The notes beneath the pieces were generated by a model. The model saw nothing but the letters and a program-made list of their open reading frames with translations. It did not search any database and had not been told where the DNA came from. 64,000 nt of DNA. Origin: Brevipalpus yothersi. Its lineage: Eukaryota; Arthropoda; Arachnida; Trombidiformes; Tenuipalpidae. Location: contig QZCP01000090.1 in the NCBI GenBank assembly GCA_003956705.1, positions 273,004 through 337,003 on the forward strand. Reading direction: 5' to 3'. The position numbers and the translations under genes are program-made. Shown here in pieces: positions 29,426 through 40,145 of the stretch (within the stretch, counting starts at the first letter, position 1; every line of letters begins with the position of its first letter).

Positions 29426-32400
29426 ATGACGGAATCAAAAAGCTCGACAAACCAAAATTCTCAATCAAAAATCTCTACAGTTCTCAAGAACGGCATCAAA
29501 AACTCACCTGAATCACCTGATGATGTCAAATCAAATTCTATCGGCCATAAGCAAAGTAATGGTTCAACTCAGTGTAAATTGATTCCATCATTCCCAGCTG
29601 ATCGTGATATTGAAAAGAAAAATTCTTCATCATCTCATTCACCCTTCACAATCAGCATTCAAATCGATATTGTTGCATGGTCATGTTTTCTCATTGCTTT
29701 TCTATTTAGAGTTTATCTCATCGGTTATCCACCTAACATTGTGTAAGTTCAGCTGACATGATGAATCCTACAAGTCCTTTCAATCTGTCTTCAATATGGT
29801 ACAATTGCATTGATAACAATAATTCCCATTATTTATTTTGACACAGATTTGACGAACTACATTATGGTAAATTTGTCAGCCTCTATCTTAAAGGAATATT
29901 TTATTTCGACTCACAGCCACCTCTTGGTAAACAATTAATTGCTGCAGCTGGCTATTTGGCTGGCTATGATGGATCAAATGCATTTACGGAAATTGGAGGA
30001 AGTGAGTTTCATCGAATCTTCTTGAAATTATTCTCAAGATTTACAATTGCTTCTGTCAATCTTATCCTCAGGCTACGGAGACAATGTACCTCTCAAAGCT
30101 CTCAGATTTATACCTATGCTATTTGGTAGTCTATTAGTACCTGTGATATACCATCTCATTCTAGAATTGGGATTCAGCAATAGAACCGCCGCTCTTGGAG
30201 CTCTCTTCATTATTCTTGGTAAGATTTGTCCTCATGCTGATGGAGAAAAGCTTTAACTCTTATTCCATTTTCCAGACAATGCCTTGCTTACTCAATCACG
30301 CTTCATCTTAATGGACAGCATACTTATTTTTTGGTCAATGTGTGGGCTATGGGCTTTTCTTAAGTTTCGCAAACAGCCACTTTTGCATACATCGTGGTTT
30401 GCATGGCTTTTCCTTTCTTCTACGTTCTTATCGTGTGCCTTTTGTGTAAAATTTGTCGGACTTTACACCTTTGGAGTAGCTTTATTTGTAGCTCTTTATG
30501 ACTTTTGGTGGTCACTTCCGAACAAGTCCATTCCAACAGTGAGTTATATTTATTGAATGATCATGATAAATTTATGATCAGAGTTCGTTATTCATCACCA
30601 TTCTGATAACAATGTTCTTTTATACAGAGAAAACTTTGGTATCAAAGTATCGCGTATATGGCTGCATTTCTCATCTGGCCTCTAGTTATTTATTTCGCAG
30701 TTTTCTATCTTCACTTGAGTATTCTTACTAGAGCAGGCCCTCACGACAATATTATGACAAGTGCTTTCCAAGCCAGTTTAGAGGGAGGTCTAGCATCGAT
30801 TACAAAAGGACAGCCTCTTGAAATAGTTCATGGCTCTCAAATAACACTTCGACATACTCATGGAAGAACCTGTTGGCTTCATTCTCATGCACCGGTCTAT
30901 CCCGTTAAGTATTCTGATGGACGTGGAAGTAGTCATCAGCAACAGGTTACCTGTTACTCATTCAAAGATGTGAACAATTGGTGGATTGTAAAAAGATCTA
31001 ACTTAGATGATCTTACTGTTAGTGAGCCAAGAGATAAGATCAAACACGGCGATATTATCCAGCTCGCTCATGGTATGACGTCCAGACTATTGAATAGTCA
31101 TGATGTAGCTGCTCCACTTTCACCCCAGCATCAGGAAGTATCGTGCTATATTGACTATAACATATCAATGCCCGCTCAAAATCTGTGGCGAGTCGAGCTT
31201 ATCAACAAAGATGAAACAAATGGTTACTGGCACACAATTCGATCTAGAGTTCGCTTGATCCATGTTGACTCATCGCAAGCTCTCAAGGTAAGTCGATTGA
31301 AATTTTGTTATCAGACTGAATTCTTCATCGAGTGAAAAAACAAAAATCAGACATCTAATAACTTTCGAGTGAAGAGAAACTTTCGAGAAAATGCTAAGCG
31401 ATATCATACTAAAATAATATTTAAACATCTTCATCATGATCATCAATCTGATTGAAAAAACACTTATAATGATAAAGAATATAATTCACCTTTGTTGTAA
31501 TCAACGATCATAATTGTTTTTCGCTCAACAGTTCAGTGGTAAGCTTCTTCCTGACTGGGGATTCAATCAACACGAAGTGGTTACCGATCGTCTGATAAAT
31601 CAGGATGACACTATATGGAATGTGGAAGAGCACCGTTACACAAAGCTATCCGACCAAAAAGAACGTGAAAGGGATATGGTCGATGCTGAATTTGTGCCAT
31701 TGGCGCCTACTCATCTCTCTTTCTGGGAGAAAATGAAAGAGCTTCAATATAAAATGATCTCTTTTGACCAAGAGAATATTCCGGATCACATGTTTGCCTG
31801 TGACTCACCTATTGACTGGCTATTTCTCACCAAAGGTATAGCCTACTGGATTGATCCAAACAGCAATGTAAGTTGATAATATCGCTCTCCATCAAGTTTT
31901 CAAGTCACCGAAATTTTTCCCTTTTCTCGCAGGCTCAAATCTACTTGATTGGAAATCCATTTTTATGGCTTTTCTCACTCTTCTCAATTCTTTCTTACTT
32001 ATTAATCGGATCCTTCTATCTTCTGAGAAGACGAAGGAAACTCTTTGATATCACTGAATGTAAGTCTCTCGATATCCAACGTTATTGAATGACTTTTTTG
32101 AAATCCTCAAGATTTTGAAAAATTTTCTGCTCTCATTCGCAGCTGACTGGAACTCTTTTGTCAACATTGGTCTGGTCTGTGTTTCTGGGTACTTCTTGAA
32201 TTTTTTGCCCCATTTTTTCATCGAAAAAACTCTTTTTCTTCATCATTATCTTCCATCATTGGTATTTCAAATACTTATTCTGGTTACTCTCCTTGATCAC
32301 ATGAGCATCTGGTTATCAAAAGGTTTCTTTGGTATCGTTGTTATTCCAATTTTAGCAACGGCTGTTTATTTTTTCAAGATTTTGCTACCATTCAGCTATG

Positions 32401-32477
32401 GTAATACTCTCATGTCTGCCGAAGAAATCAATCGACTGAGTTTAATGAAAACTTGGAACTTTTTGATTCATAAATGA
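29426..32477 (+). CDS. POMT1: protein O-mannosyltransferase 1 (rotated abdomen)
   Basis: Eight exons: 29426-29742, 29847-30001, 30072-30218, 30276-30538, 30628-31287, 31532-31867, 31933-32059, 32143-32477; 779 aa. In the ER membrane POMT1 works with POMT2 to transfer mannose from dolichol-phosphate-mannose to Ser/Thr, notably on dystroglycan. Seen: a ~75-residue Ser/Lys-rich cytosolic N-terminus, the first TM, the catalytic luminal loop FDELHYGKF, further TM segments, a luminal MIR region (residues ~310-480; LRHTHGRTCWLHSH, NNWWIV, IKHGDIIQLAH, NLWRVE) and C-terminal TMs. The end (LPFSYGNTL, LMKTWNFLIHK) resembles the POMT1 end (SYG, WDILIRK) and distinguishes it from POMT2. An AATAAA is at 32572-32577. 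Confidence 0.92.
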
Positions 32478-32841
32478 AACAGAACTCAGCCCTATGTCAA
32501 GAAAACAATACTTCTTAACCCCGAATTTTTCAAGTCACACACCTTAATGAATCAAAAGTCTAATTACTCCAAATAAACTTAAATTATTTGAACTCTGAAC
32601 TGATCTTTCGTCAAAAAATAGCTCATTACGATACGATTATCTTGTTGGATCATCGAAAGAAATGTTATGCCACCTCATGAGTCACCATCGGTATATTTTC
32701 TATTCTCTAATATTGGTGATTCCATTCACTTTTATCGGTGAAAGCTAACTGGAAAAGTGAGAAAAAATAGCCTAAAATCAAGATGGTCCGAATCTTAAAT
32801 TCATCGTAACCAAAAATCCAAGAGCCCGGCCTGATTGTGAT
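32478..32841. other. convergent 3' flanks of POMT1 and RAMAC-like gene
   Basis: Contains the POMT1 polyadenylation signal AATAAA at 32572-32577. The remainder should include the 3' UTR of the minus-strand small gene. No ORF of interest. Confidence 0.5.
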
Positions 32842-33033
32842 TCAGCTTCTTGATCTTCGATTACCAGATTGACTTTGACCACCTTCTTTTGGCCATGGAT
32901 AATGTACCGGTGGATCTCCGATACCATCTTCTTTAACTTTCATATGGTCCTCATCAGATTCCTCATATCGATCTTTAAATTCTTTTTCCAATTCTGCCAA
33001 AAACTTTGATTCTAGATTGGTTTTATCTGACAT
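32842..33033 (-). CDS. 63-aa RAMAC-like cap-methyltransferase activator (tentative)
   Basis: Single-exon small ORF (MSDKTN start at 33033; an in-frame ATG also exists at 33060). The core FKDRYEESDEDH...DPPVHYPW recalls the activation domain of RAMAC/FAM103A1 (SRFTENDKEYQEY...PPIVEEW), the cofactor of the mRNA cap guanine-N7 methyltransferase RNMT. The short Arg/Ser/Gly tail (GNRRSRS) would be a reduced version of the RNA-binding part; human RAMAC is 118 aa. If correct, the protein is nuclear and stimulates mRNA capping. The alignment is short and the call could be wrong, but the acidic, codon-biased frame and the position between two 3'/5' ends fit a real gene. Confidence 0.45.
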   Translation of the reverse strand: MSDKTNLESKFLAELEKEFKDRYEESDEDHMKVKEDGIGDPPVHYPWPKEGGQSQSGNRRSRS

Positions 33034-34137
33034 GATGTGTTTGTAGCCCAACAAACACAATACAACTGCTAACGATTACAATTGATAAAATAATCACAGG
33101 TATCAACTACACACAATATTCAACTGATTACATGACTATCAATAATCTATCAAATTTTATGTACATGTATTTGTGTTTGTGATTGCAACTATAATCGTAA
33201 TTCGGTTTGTCGTGTGAGTGTGTGTGTATAATGAACGAAAAATGATAAAAATTACCTAGACTCAGCCATTCAAATAACTGCAGAAACTAATGCAAGATGA
33301 AATAATCATTTTTGGGCCCAGATCATAATAAAGTAGATAGCTTCGGATGTTCATGTGTATTAACAAAGCGCATTATTTGATTCTCTTTTAGTATACGGAG
33401 AACTTAGGGTAGACTGCAGCTATTATTCGAAAGTTTTTGGTGAGTATCGCTTCCAATAGAATCATGGCTAACAGGTGTGAATTTTGGATCATCATGATAC
33501 ATTCTTCAAATTCGGATGAATATTTCAAGATTCACATTCCCGCTTTTGATTAGAGAAGTAGCAACTCATTCAAGAAATTTTTCTTCTTCTGAATCATGTC
33601 TTCTGATTTTCTCGTACCTGAAGAAGTTTTATCGAGCTTTAAGAAAATTTCTCTTTTCGTTGGTGATTCCGTCCTTCTGTACGATAGATGTTTACTTACA
33701 AACAAGAGATGACGAAACATCTTGGTATCAAGGTCCAAAAACTTGGCTGAGTGGTGGAAAATCATAAAAATGGCTTGAGCCCAGGTGATCTTGTAAACTG
33801 ATCTCATCTAGTGATATTGATTTCATTCTTGAATATTCTCATATCAATAATTTTTTTCATTTTTCTCAAGCAAACGACGATTAATGAAGAACACTAATAT
33901 GTACCAATTTCACAGATTTTTCTCACGTTTCTCTGTAGTTAGTTTTTCCGTCACCTCAAATTCCGATCATGTTGGTGATAGTTTTGAGCACATCATTCTT
34001 GAAGCAGAAAGAAATATTTTTTCCTATTTGAGCAATGATTTTCTAATGGAATCGATTCTACTTGGAATAAATTATCAACTATAAAATGTATCGAAAATCA
34101 ATCTGACCGTATTTTTCTGGTAAATTTTCAGTTCAGC
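33034..34137. other. intergenic, no supported gene
   Basis: Two plus-strand ORFs of 83 codons (33516) and 66 codons (33884) are present but lack a signal peptide, a domain or clear splice sites, so I do not call them genes. A (TG)n-rich piece lies near 33215. The stretch must contain the promoter of the minus-strand small gene. Confidence 0.4.
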
Positions 34138-34145
34138 TATAAAAG
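34138..34145 (+). promoter_or_regulatory. TATA box candidate (TATAAAAG)
   Basis: A consensus TATAAAAG about 250 bp upstream of the small secreted-peptide start codon at 34393. The predicted start of transcription would be near 34170. A second AT-rich run (ATATATAT) at about 34220 is a less likely alternative. Confidence 0.45.
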
Positions 34146-34392
34146 CATTTTCTCTTGAACAATGTTCAGTTTGAATCATCGAAAACTTTCCTCATGGAAG
34201 AAAATATTCATGAAATTATATATATTCGTGAAATTCAACACTTCAAATCTTAGATGATAAAATTTCAAAAAACATGAGATGTTTGAATTTTAAAAAGGCA
34301 ACCGATGAAAAAAGTTCCTTACAAACTTATTTTTTGTTCAAAAAGGTTCAGTTTGATTCCCGCTTGGCATTTGGAATAGAACGAATTCAAAG

Positions 34393-34623
34393 ATGTCAAT
34401 TTTTCCACTCATATTTATTCTAACTGTTTTATGTACCATGAACTATGTGGTTCAAACGGAGGCTCTGGAGGATGGTATGGATTCCCATGATGTGAGAGAA
34501 GATATCGGAAAGTAATTATTGAAAAATTTAAAGCAATCACTCGATTATTGATTGAATTTTTTCAGCGATTTAGCGATCACTCGAGCTGATCACATTTCCT
34601 CAACCAAAAAGTCAAAAGGATAG
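34393..34623 (+). CDS. small secreted acidic peptide, unknown family
   Basis: Exons 34393-34511 and 34566-34623 (54-nt intron, donor GTAATT, acceptor TTTTTTCAG) give 58 aa. The N-terminus is a signal peptide (IFPLIFILTVLC core; likely cleavage after QTEA, about residue 24). The mature part is about 34 aa: acidic first (LEDGMDSHDVREDIGND), then a basic end (STKKSKG), without cysteine. A possible dibasic KK site lies near the C-terminus. The two-exon, TATA-box architecture is like the gene at 11.2 kb, but the sequences are unrelated. I do not recognise the family; secretion is the only supported inference. Confidence 0.5.
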
Positions 34624-35717
34624 AGAACATATAACTCGAATAGATTCGACTCAACAGATTGAATTGCTAGGGGAATCATGACCTCTTAACTGATGTTACC
34701 TGTCATCCGTCAGATGTTTACTTCCAGTAAATCAAGAAGAAAGTATTCAAATTTATTCATCTCTAGAGGAATTCTTTTGCAAACACGCTCTTTCGTGTTT
34801 TGCGCATTAACGTTACATACGCATATGATTTGAGATTTCAAATAAATTTGCCTGTAGATGTATTGAGCCATTTTCGATGGCTGCTTGTACACTCTCTTAT
34901 GTACACTCGATATACGATGTACTTGTATTCTGGCAAAGATAATATACTGGAGAAAGAATGCCGAGTAAGTAGCACGATGGTAAAGTTGAGCAATGCAAGT
35001 CAATCAAAAAGTACAATGAATGAATCAGATAAGTTTTTCTAATGATTCCTTTGGACAGCAATTCTTTGTGGATGAAATTGAAATGCAAGAAATGAGCATA
35101 TCTGTTCATCCATAATTCTCAATCCTCTTAACTTTCTTGGCCCCCATTCTTTATTACTCTCTGGTTCTCTTTCTATCTTTCTTTCTTTCTTACTTACTTA
35201 CTTTCTCTCTTTCTTTCTCTCTCTTTCCCACTTGATTACTTTCTCTTTCTGTGACGAGAAGTTCTTAAAGAGAGAATATCACTAAGTTGCCATTGAAAGG
35301 AAAAGTAAATGTATGGGTAATTGGCTAAAGTAGGTAATCATTTATTGGGATTCAAATGCTCAATATAAAAGTTAGCATCTAGGGCAACGGGTTTTTGGCC
35401 CTCGGTCTGTCAAGTGTAACGATTCATTTAGTTCACTCTCTAGTTTCATCTCCATTCACTTGTGTCTTTTAGGGTTGTTTCCAAATTAATACCAATTCCA
35501 TTGCCTATGCATGCTAGTGGCAGTCGGTAACATGACCAACTAGCTACTCAGCATAGATACAATTCTGTCTAAGTGAGAGAGTGTATTTTTAATCATTAAA
35601 TTTGTTGTATTTCTTGTTAATCTAACACCATCCATTGACACACATACACTATTGTGTGTCTTCATTTGAGTTTAAAACTTTTGGGACCTTTTTAGGAGAA
35701 AAAGTTCCATCATCAAC
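34624..35717. other. opsin upstream region
   Basis: No gene supported. A TTTC/TTTACT pyrimidine-rich tract lies at about 35168-35250. The opsin promoter and 5' UTR should be in the 3' half; no TATA box is obvious. Confidence 0.4.
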
Positions 35718-36941
35718 ATGTCCAACTATCCTTACCCTGGAATGCCTTACCCAGGCTATCAACCTCCGCCACCCCCAGCGGCAGGGCCTATGCGGCCACC
35801 CTTTTATCCACCTAACCTAATCTGGCAAGGATATAATCCAAATATGAGTATTGTCGATTTGTTACCACCCGAAATGCACTACATGGTACCCAATCATTGG
35901 TACAGATTTCCACCCATGAATCCACTTTGGTACAGTATTCTTGGTGTTGTAATGATTATTCTGGGAATCATATCGATCACAGGAAATGGCCTGGTAATGT
36001 ACCTTATGACCTCAGTTAAATCACTACGCAGTCCAACCAACTTTTTGGTGGCCAATCTTGCTTTCTCTGATTTCATGATGATGAGCTTCAATATGACCAC
36101 CATGGCAATCAACAGTTTCGCCCAGACCTGGGCACTTGGACCCTTCATGTGTGAATTGTATGGAATGTGGGGATCTCTGTTCGGTTGTGGCTCAATATGG
36201 TCATTGGTTTTCATAACTCGGGACCGTTATAATGTTATCGTCCGAGGAATGGCCGCAGCACCATTGACCCATAAGAAAGCTGTCCTTCAAGTGTTTTTCA
36301 TTTGGATCTACTCTTTTGCCTGGACATTCTTACCCTTCCTCGGTTGGTCCCGATATGTGCCCGAAGGAAATATGACTTCCTGTACAGTTGATTATTTGAG
36401 CAAAGATTTTAAGACTGCCTCATATCTGGTAATATATGCTATTTTCGTCTACTTTATTCCATTGATCACACTGGTCTATCATTACTCGTACATTGTTGGA
36501 GCTGTTGCAACTCATGAGAAAACTCTTCGTGAACAAGCCAAAAAAATGAATGTCGCTTCATTGAGAGCCAATGTGGACTCCAATAAGCAAAGTGCCGAAA
36601 TTCGCATCGCAAAAGTTGCCATGTACACAGTATTCTTGTGGTTTATGGCATGGACACCCTATCTGATCTTGTCTTTCCTCGGAATATTTACCAGTGGCGA
36701 TCTTCTCACACCTATGGTCTCGATTTGGGGTGCAGTTTTTGCCAAAACTGCAGCATGCTACAACCCGATTGTGTATGCTCTCAGTCATCCCAAGTATCGT
36801 CGAGCATTGTTCAAGAAATTCCCATCTCTGGCCTGTGTTGGTGAGCCGAGTGAAGAATACGGTGCTGATACCAAGTCAGAAATGTCTGTCACCACAGGAA
36901 TATCAGATGCTTCAGAATCTGTTCGAACAAGTGAGGCTTGA
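35718..36941 (+). CDS. visual r-opsin (rhabdomeric rhodopsin)
   Basis: Intronless ORF of 407 aa. Light-sensing Gq-coupled receptor of the photoreceptor membrane. Seven membrane segments are visible; the retinal-binding lysine is in helix 7 (VFAKTAACYNPIVY, which also carries the NPxxY motif), the DRY box is present (ITRDRYNVIV), and the r-opsin cytoplasmic loop 3 (LREQAKKMNVASLR) is intact. WYRFPPMNPLWYSILG, WSRYVPEGN and SLACVGEPS closely follow chelicerate visual opsins such as Limulus lateral-eye opsin, pointing to the medium/long-wavelength arthropod class. Odd points: a Pro/Tyr/Gly-rich N-terminal extension of about 40 residues (YPYPGMPYPGYQPPPPP) before the usual start of homology, and no introns, suggesting a retrocopy or intron loss. 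AATAAA at 37307-37312. Confidence 0.93.
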   Translation: MSNYPYPGMPYPGYQPPPPPAAGPMRPPFYPPNLIWQGYNPNMSIVDLLPPEMHYMVPNHWYRFPPMNPLWYSILGVVMIILGIISITGNGLVMYLMTSVKSLRSPTNFLVANLAFSDFMMMSFNMTTMAINSFAQTWALGPFMCELYGMWGSLFGCGSIWSLVFITRDRYNVIVRGMAAAPLTHKKAVLQVFFIWIYSFAWTFLPFLGWSRYVPEGNMTSCTVDYLSKDFKTASYLVIYAIFVYFIPLITLVYHYSYIVGAVATHEKTLREQAKKMNVASLRANVDSNKQSAEIRIAKVAMYTVFLWFMAWTPYLILSFLGIFTSGDLLTPMVSIWGAVFAKTAACYNPIVYALSHPKYRRALFKKFPSLACVGEPSEEYGADTKSEMSVTTGISDASESVRTSEA

Positions 36942-37353
36942 GCCAATGTTGGCAATCTTCAGTTTGGTTTGCAATGGCTTCAATGACAAAAGTACATTCC
37001 GATTAGCCTAAATTTGATCTGCTCAAATGGAGACAAAAATTCTAGATTCAATGTTAATGATGTGCTTAATTTATGACTGGTTGAGTTTGACTACCACTAT
37101 TGCTAATGTTCTTCTCTCTCCTAATTCTCTCCAAAACTCTCACGAAAACACTGCCCTTAATATGGTTTTAGAGATTATTCCCAGAACCCATTCCATGATT
37201 CAAGCATAATTAAGTGCACTCGGACCCGGTACATGCTATCCGACGATATGATTTTCGATTTATTTGAATTTACAGTACGCATACCGATAAATTGTAATTT
37301 GAACATAATAAACATAACAAACGAGTCAGTTGAACGATCACAAAATTCATCTT
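36942..37353. other. opsin 3' UTR and convergent spacer
   Basis: Contains AATAAA (37307-37312) for the opsin. The CAT transporter gene ends on the other strand at 37354, only about 45 bp away, so the two 3' UTRs probably overlap. Confidence 0.5.
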
Positions 37354-40145
37354 TTAATAAGCTGAACTTATAGATGCTGAATCAGCTGCTGTATCAGTGA
37401 GAACTCGATGATCATCTGTTGATCCCCAGTGTCGAAAATTTGTGTTCACTTTGTTAGATTCCGGATCCAAATTACTATGTTTTATTCCATAAGCAAAATA
37501 AATGATTAGTCCCAATGACATCCAAATTAATAGTCGCAACCATGTTAAAGATTGTAGATTTGTCATTAAAGCTAGATACACAAGAAAAATGGAACAATTA
37601 TAATGCAAGTTTATCAAACACTTGCTACCCAAATAAATAATGAAATTCACTTAAACTCACCAGCATTGAAAACGATTGATAAAGTAGGAATAAATGGAAC
37701 AAAGGGCACTTTGTACCTAAGAGGAATATTTTCTTGAGGATGCAAAGCGAGTAGAGCGAATGATACCGCCAAAATAATGGCCAAAAAGCCAATCGTCAAC
37801 AACCAAGCAGCGTTTTGTTCTGAAGCCTAGAAAAGGAGGGGAAAAAATGAACAATCGATGATGAATAAATTTATCATATTGCTATCCCAGTTTTCTCAAT
37901 CTCACCTTTATCAGAGTAGGACCTAAGCCACATAGAGTAAATATCGAAAAAATCATCAAAAAAACACATGTTATTGGTAATGATTTGGGAATCACACGAT
38001 TCAATTTGGATCTGGAAAAAAATGATCTCAAGTATTGTAAGAAAGCAAATTGAGGTGGATCTATGGATGCAAAAGAGCCACCACTGGCTCGCTTGTATCG
38101 GCAAGATGATGGATCACTTTCATTGGAACCTCTTCGAGAATCATTGGATAGTTCATTTAGCTCTTGCTGATCATCTGATGCATTGGACAACACTTGATGC
38201 ATTGGCTCCACAGCTTGATATCTAATCAATTGAAAATTACGAAAATTATTATAATAAGATCTTATTTTTGAGAATAACTTGCTCTCTCACACAGTCTCTA
38301 TCGCTTTTCTGATTTACTTACCTTACAATTATTACCGATGCACTGACAACCAGATATGCCAATAAAGTTCCAATGGACATCATTTCGACCAGTGTATTAA
38401 TGTCCACAAACAGAGCAAGTAGAGCTCCGATAGATGCGAAAAAGTAGGTAGCTTTCAGAGGTATTTGAGTCATGTCATTGACCTTGGACATCTGATTAGA
38501 ACAAAACAAACAGACAATCAATTATTCACAAAGCTTTTAGTGCAAAATTTGATCCTCAATTACCCAGGCAAACAGAAGACCATCCTCTGCCATCGCATAC
38601 ACTATACGGGTCAATGCATACATTGTGCCCATCAGAACAGTGACCATTCCACTGCAAGCTCCAGCAATTACCAAAAATTTTGCCCAATCTGCTCCAACTC
38701 GACCCAGAGCATCAGGTAGTCCAGATTCATCATTAATCTAGGGGAAATAAAGTAAGCTTTGTTAATATCGATCCGATTTCAGGGATTAGTTGATGAAAAG
38801 TCATACCTCATCGAACGGAATCATCAGAGTTAGAACAGCTGAGACACCCACATAAGCTAAGGTTGCAAATGCCATCGATATCATGGTTGCTGTTGGTATA
38901 GATTTTTGGGGATCTCGAGCTTCTTCACCGGAAGTGGCTATCGAATCGAAACCGATGAAAGCGTAGAAACAGGAAGCTGAAGCGGCGAATACACCTCTCC
39001 AACCGAAAGGCATGAAACCCTTGTCCGGAAGATCCCAGTTACGTTTATCGGCGAATACACTGCCCACTCCCACAATGATGAGGATTACCAGAATATTTAT
39101 CATCGAGAATATATTGTTAATATATGAACTCACACGAACTCCACATGTCAAGAAAATAACAAATATAATCACTATCAGGAAGGCAAACACATCGATGTGT
39201 TCGGACACCAAATTCAGTCCCAATGGATAGGATACAACAGAGAGAGTATACTCTTTAATCATTCGACCAAGCAGAGAATCAATGTAAGCAGAACAAGCCC
39301 TGCAAATAGAAGGAAGAAATTTTTTTCAACTTTAAGTAAGATATATAATCTGGTATTATTTTTGAGATTAGATCAGTAAGTTTTCTCGTGTTTTGATGCT
39401 TTCGCAGCACACCAAATTTGAGAGATTCAGCAACAAGTAAGCATTATACATGGATTCCCTCTAAGTTTGAGATCTATTATGGAATACATCACGTCAAGAA
39501 TTTTTTTATCTCTAGATATCCAAGTCATTTGGTCATATCAGTTATAGCATTCTTTTCGAGATGGTACAATGCGTTAAGAACAGTAATCATTCCAATGATA
39601 ATGTATTAATATTTTCCCCTAAATTTTCTCTCTAAGATTTCTTTTATTTATAATCAACCTCAATCATGTTTTCATGGAGGCTCGAGAGAAATAGACCAGA
39701 AGGAGGACTAATTTACTCACCGACTCACAACAGCCACCCCGATCAGATTTTCAATAACCATATTCCAGCCTACAGTGAATGCCCAAAATTCTCCGAGAAC
39801 CAGATAGGTATAGGAATATGCGGATCCAGCTCGAGGAAATCGAACACTGAATTCTGCATAACAGAGAGCAGCCAAAAGAGAAGCGAAACCAGAAATTATA
39901 TATGCTACAACAATTGCTGGACCAGCAGCTTTTTTGGCAATCGGAGCTGTTAAGACATACACTCCAGAACCAACCATATGGCCAATACCCAAAAGAGTTA
40001 TGTCAAAGGTGGACAGACATCGATTGAGCTGAGTTTCCATCATCTGATCTGTTCCACCGATTTGTTTGGTACGTTTCATTCGAGAATATGTTGACTTCAA
40101 CCAATTGGTTGAATCAATAGCCAGTGAACTTAAAGTAGTGGTCAT
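37354..40145 (-). CDS. SLC7 cationic amino-acid transporter (CAT family)
   Basis: Seven exons on the minus strand: 39721-40145, 38807-39299, 38564-38737, 38322-38491, 37906-38221, 37661-37826, 37354-37571; 653 aa. Plasma-membrane amino-acid permease of the APC superfamily, with about 14 membrane segments expected for CATs. Diagnostic sequences: TLLGIGHMVGSGVYVL in TM1, CYAEFSVRFPRAGSAY, FYAFIGFDSIATSGEEARDPQ, MYALTRIVYAMAEDGLLF, and the C-terminal CAT_C part (NIPLRYKVPFVPFIPTLSI). A Ser/Asp-rich cytosolic loop (QELNELSNDSRRGSNESDP) sits before TM9-10. The insect counterpart slimfast imports arginine/lysine and feeds TOR signalling; substrate here is inferred from family. The start ATG at 40145 precedes a typical CAT N-terminus. 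Confidence 0.93.

Noticed and set aside
33516..34084. Two plus-strand ORFs (83 and 66 codons) as further small secreted peptides
   Set aside because: No convincing signal peptide, splice sites or promoter elements in frame.
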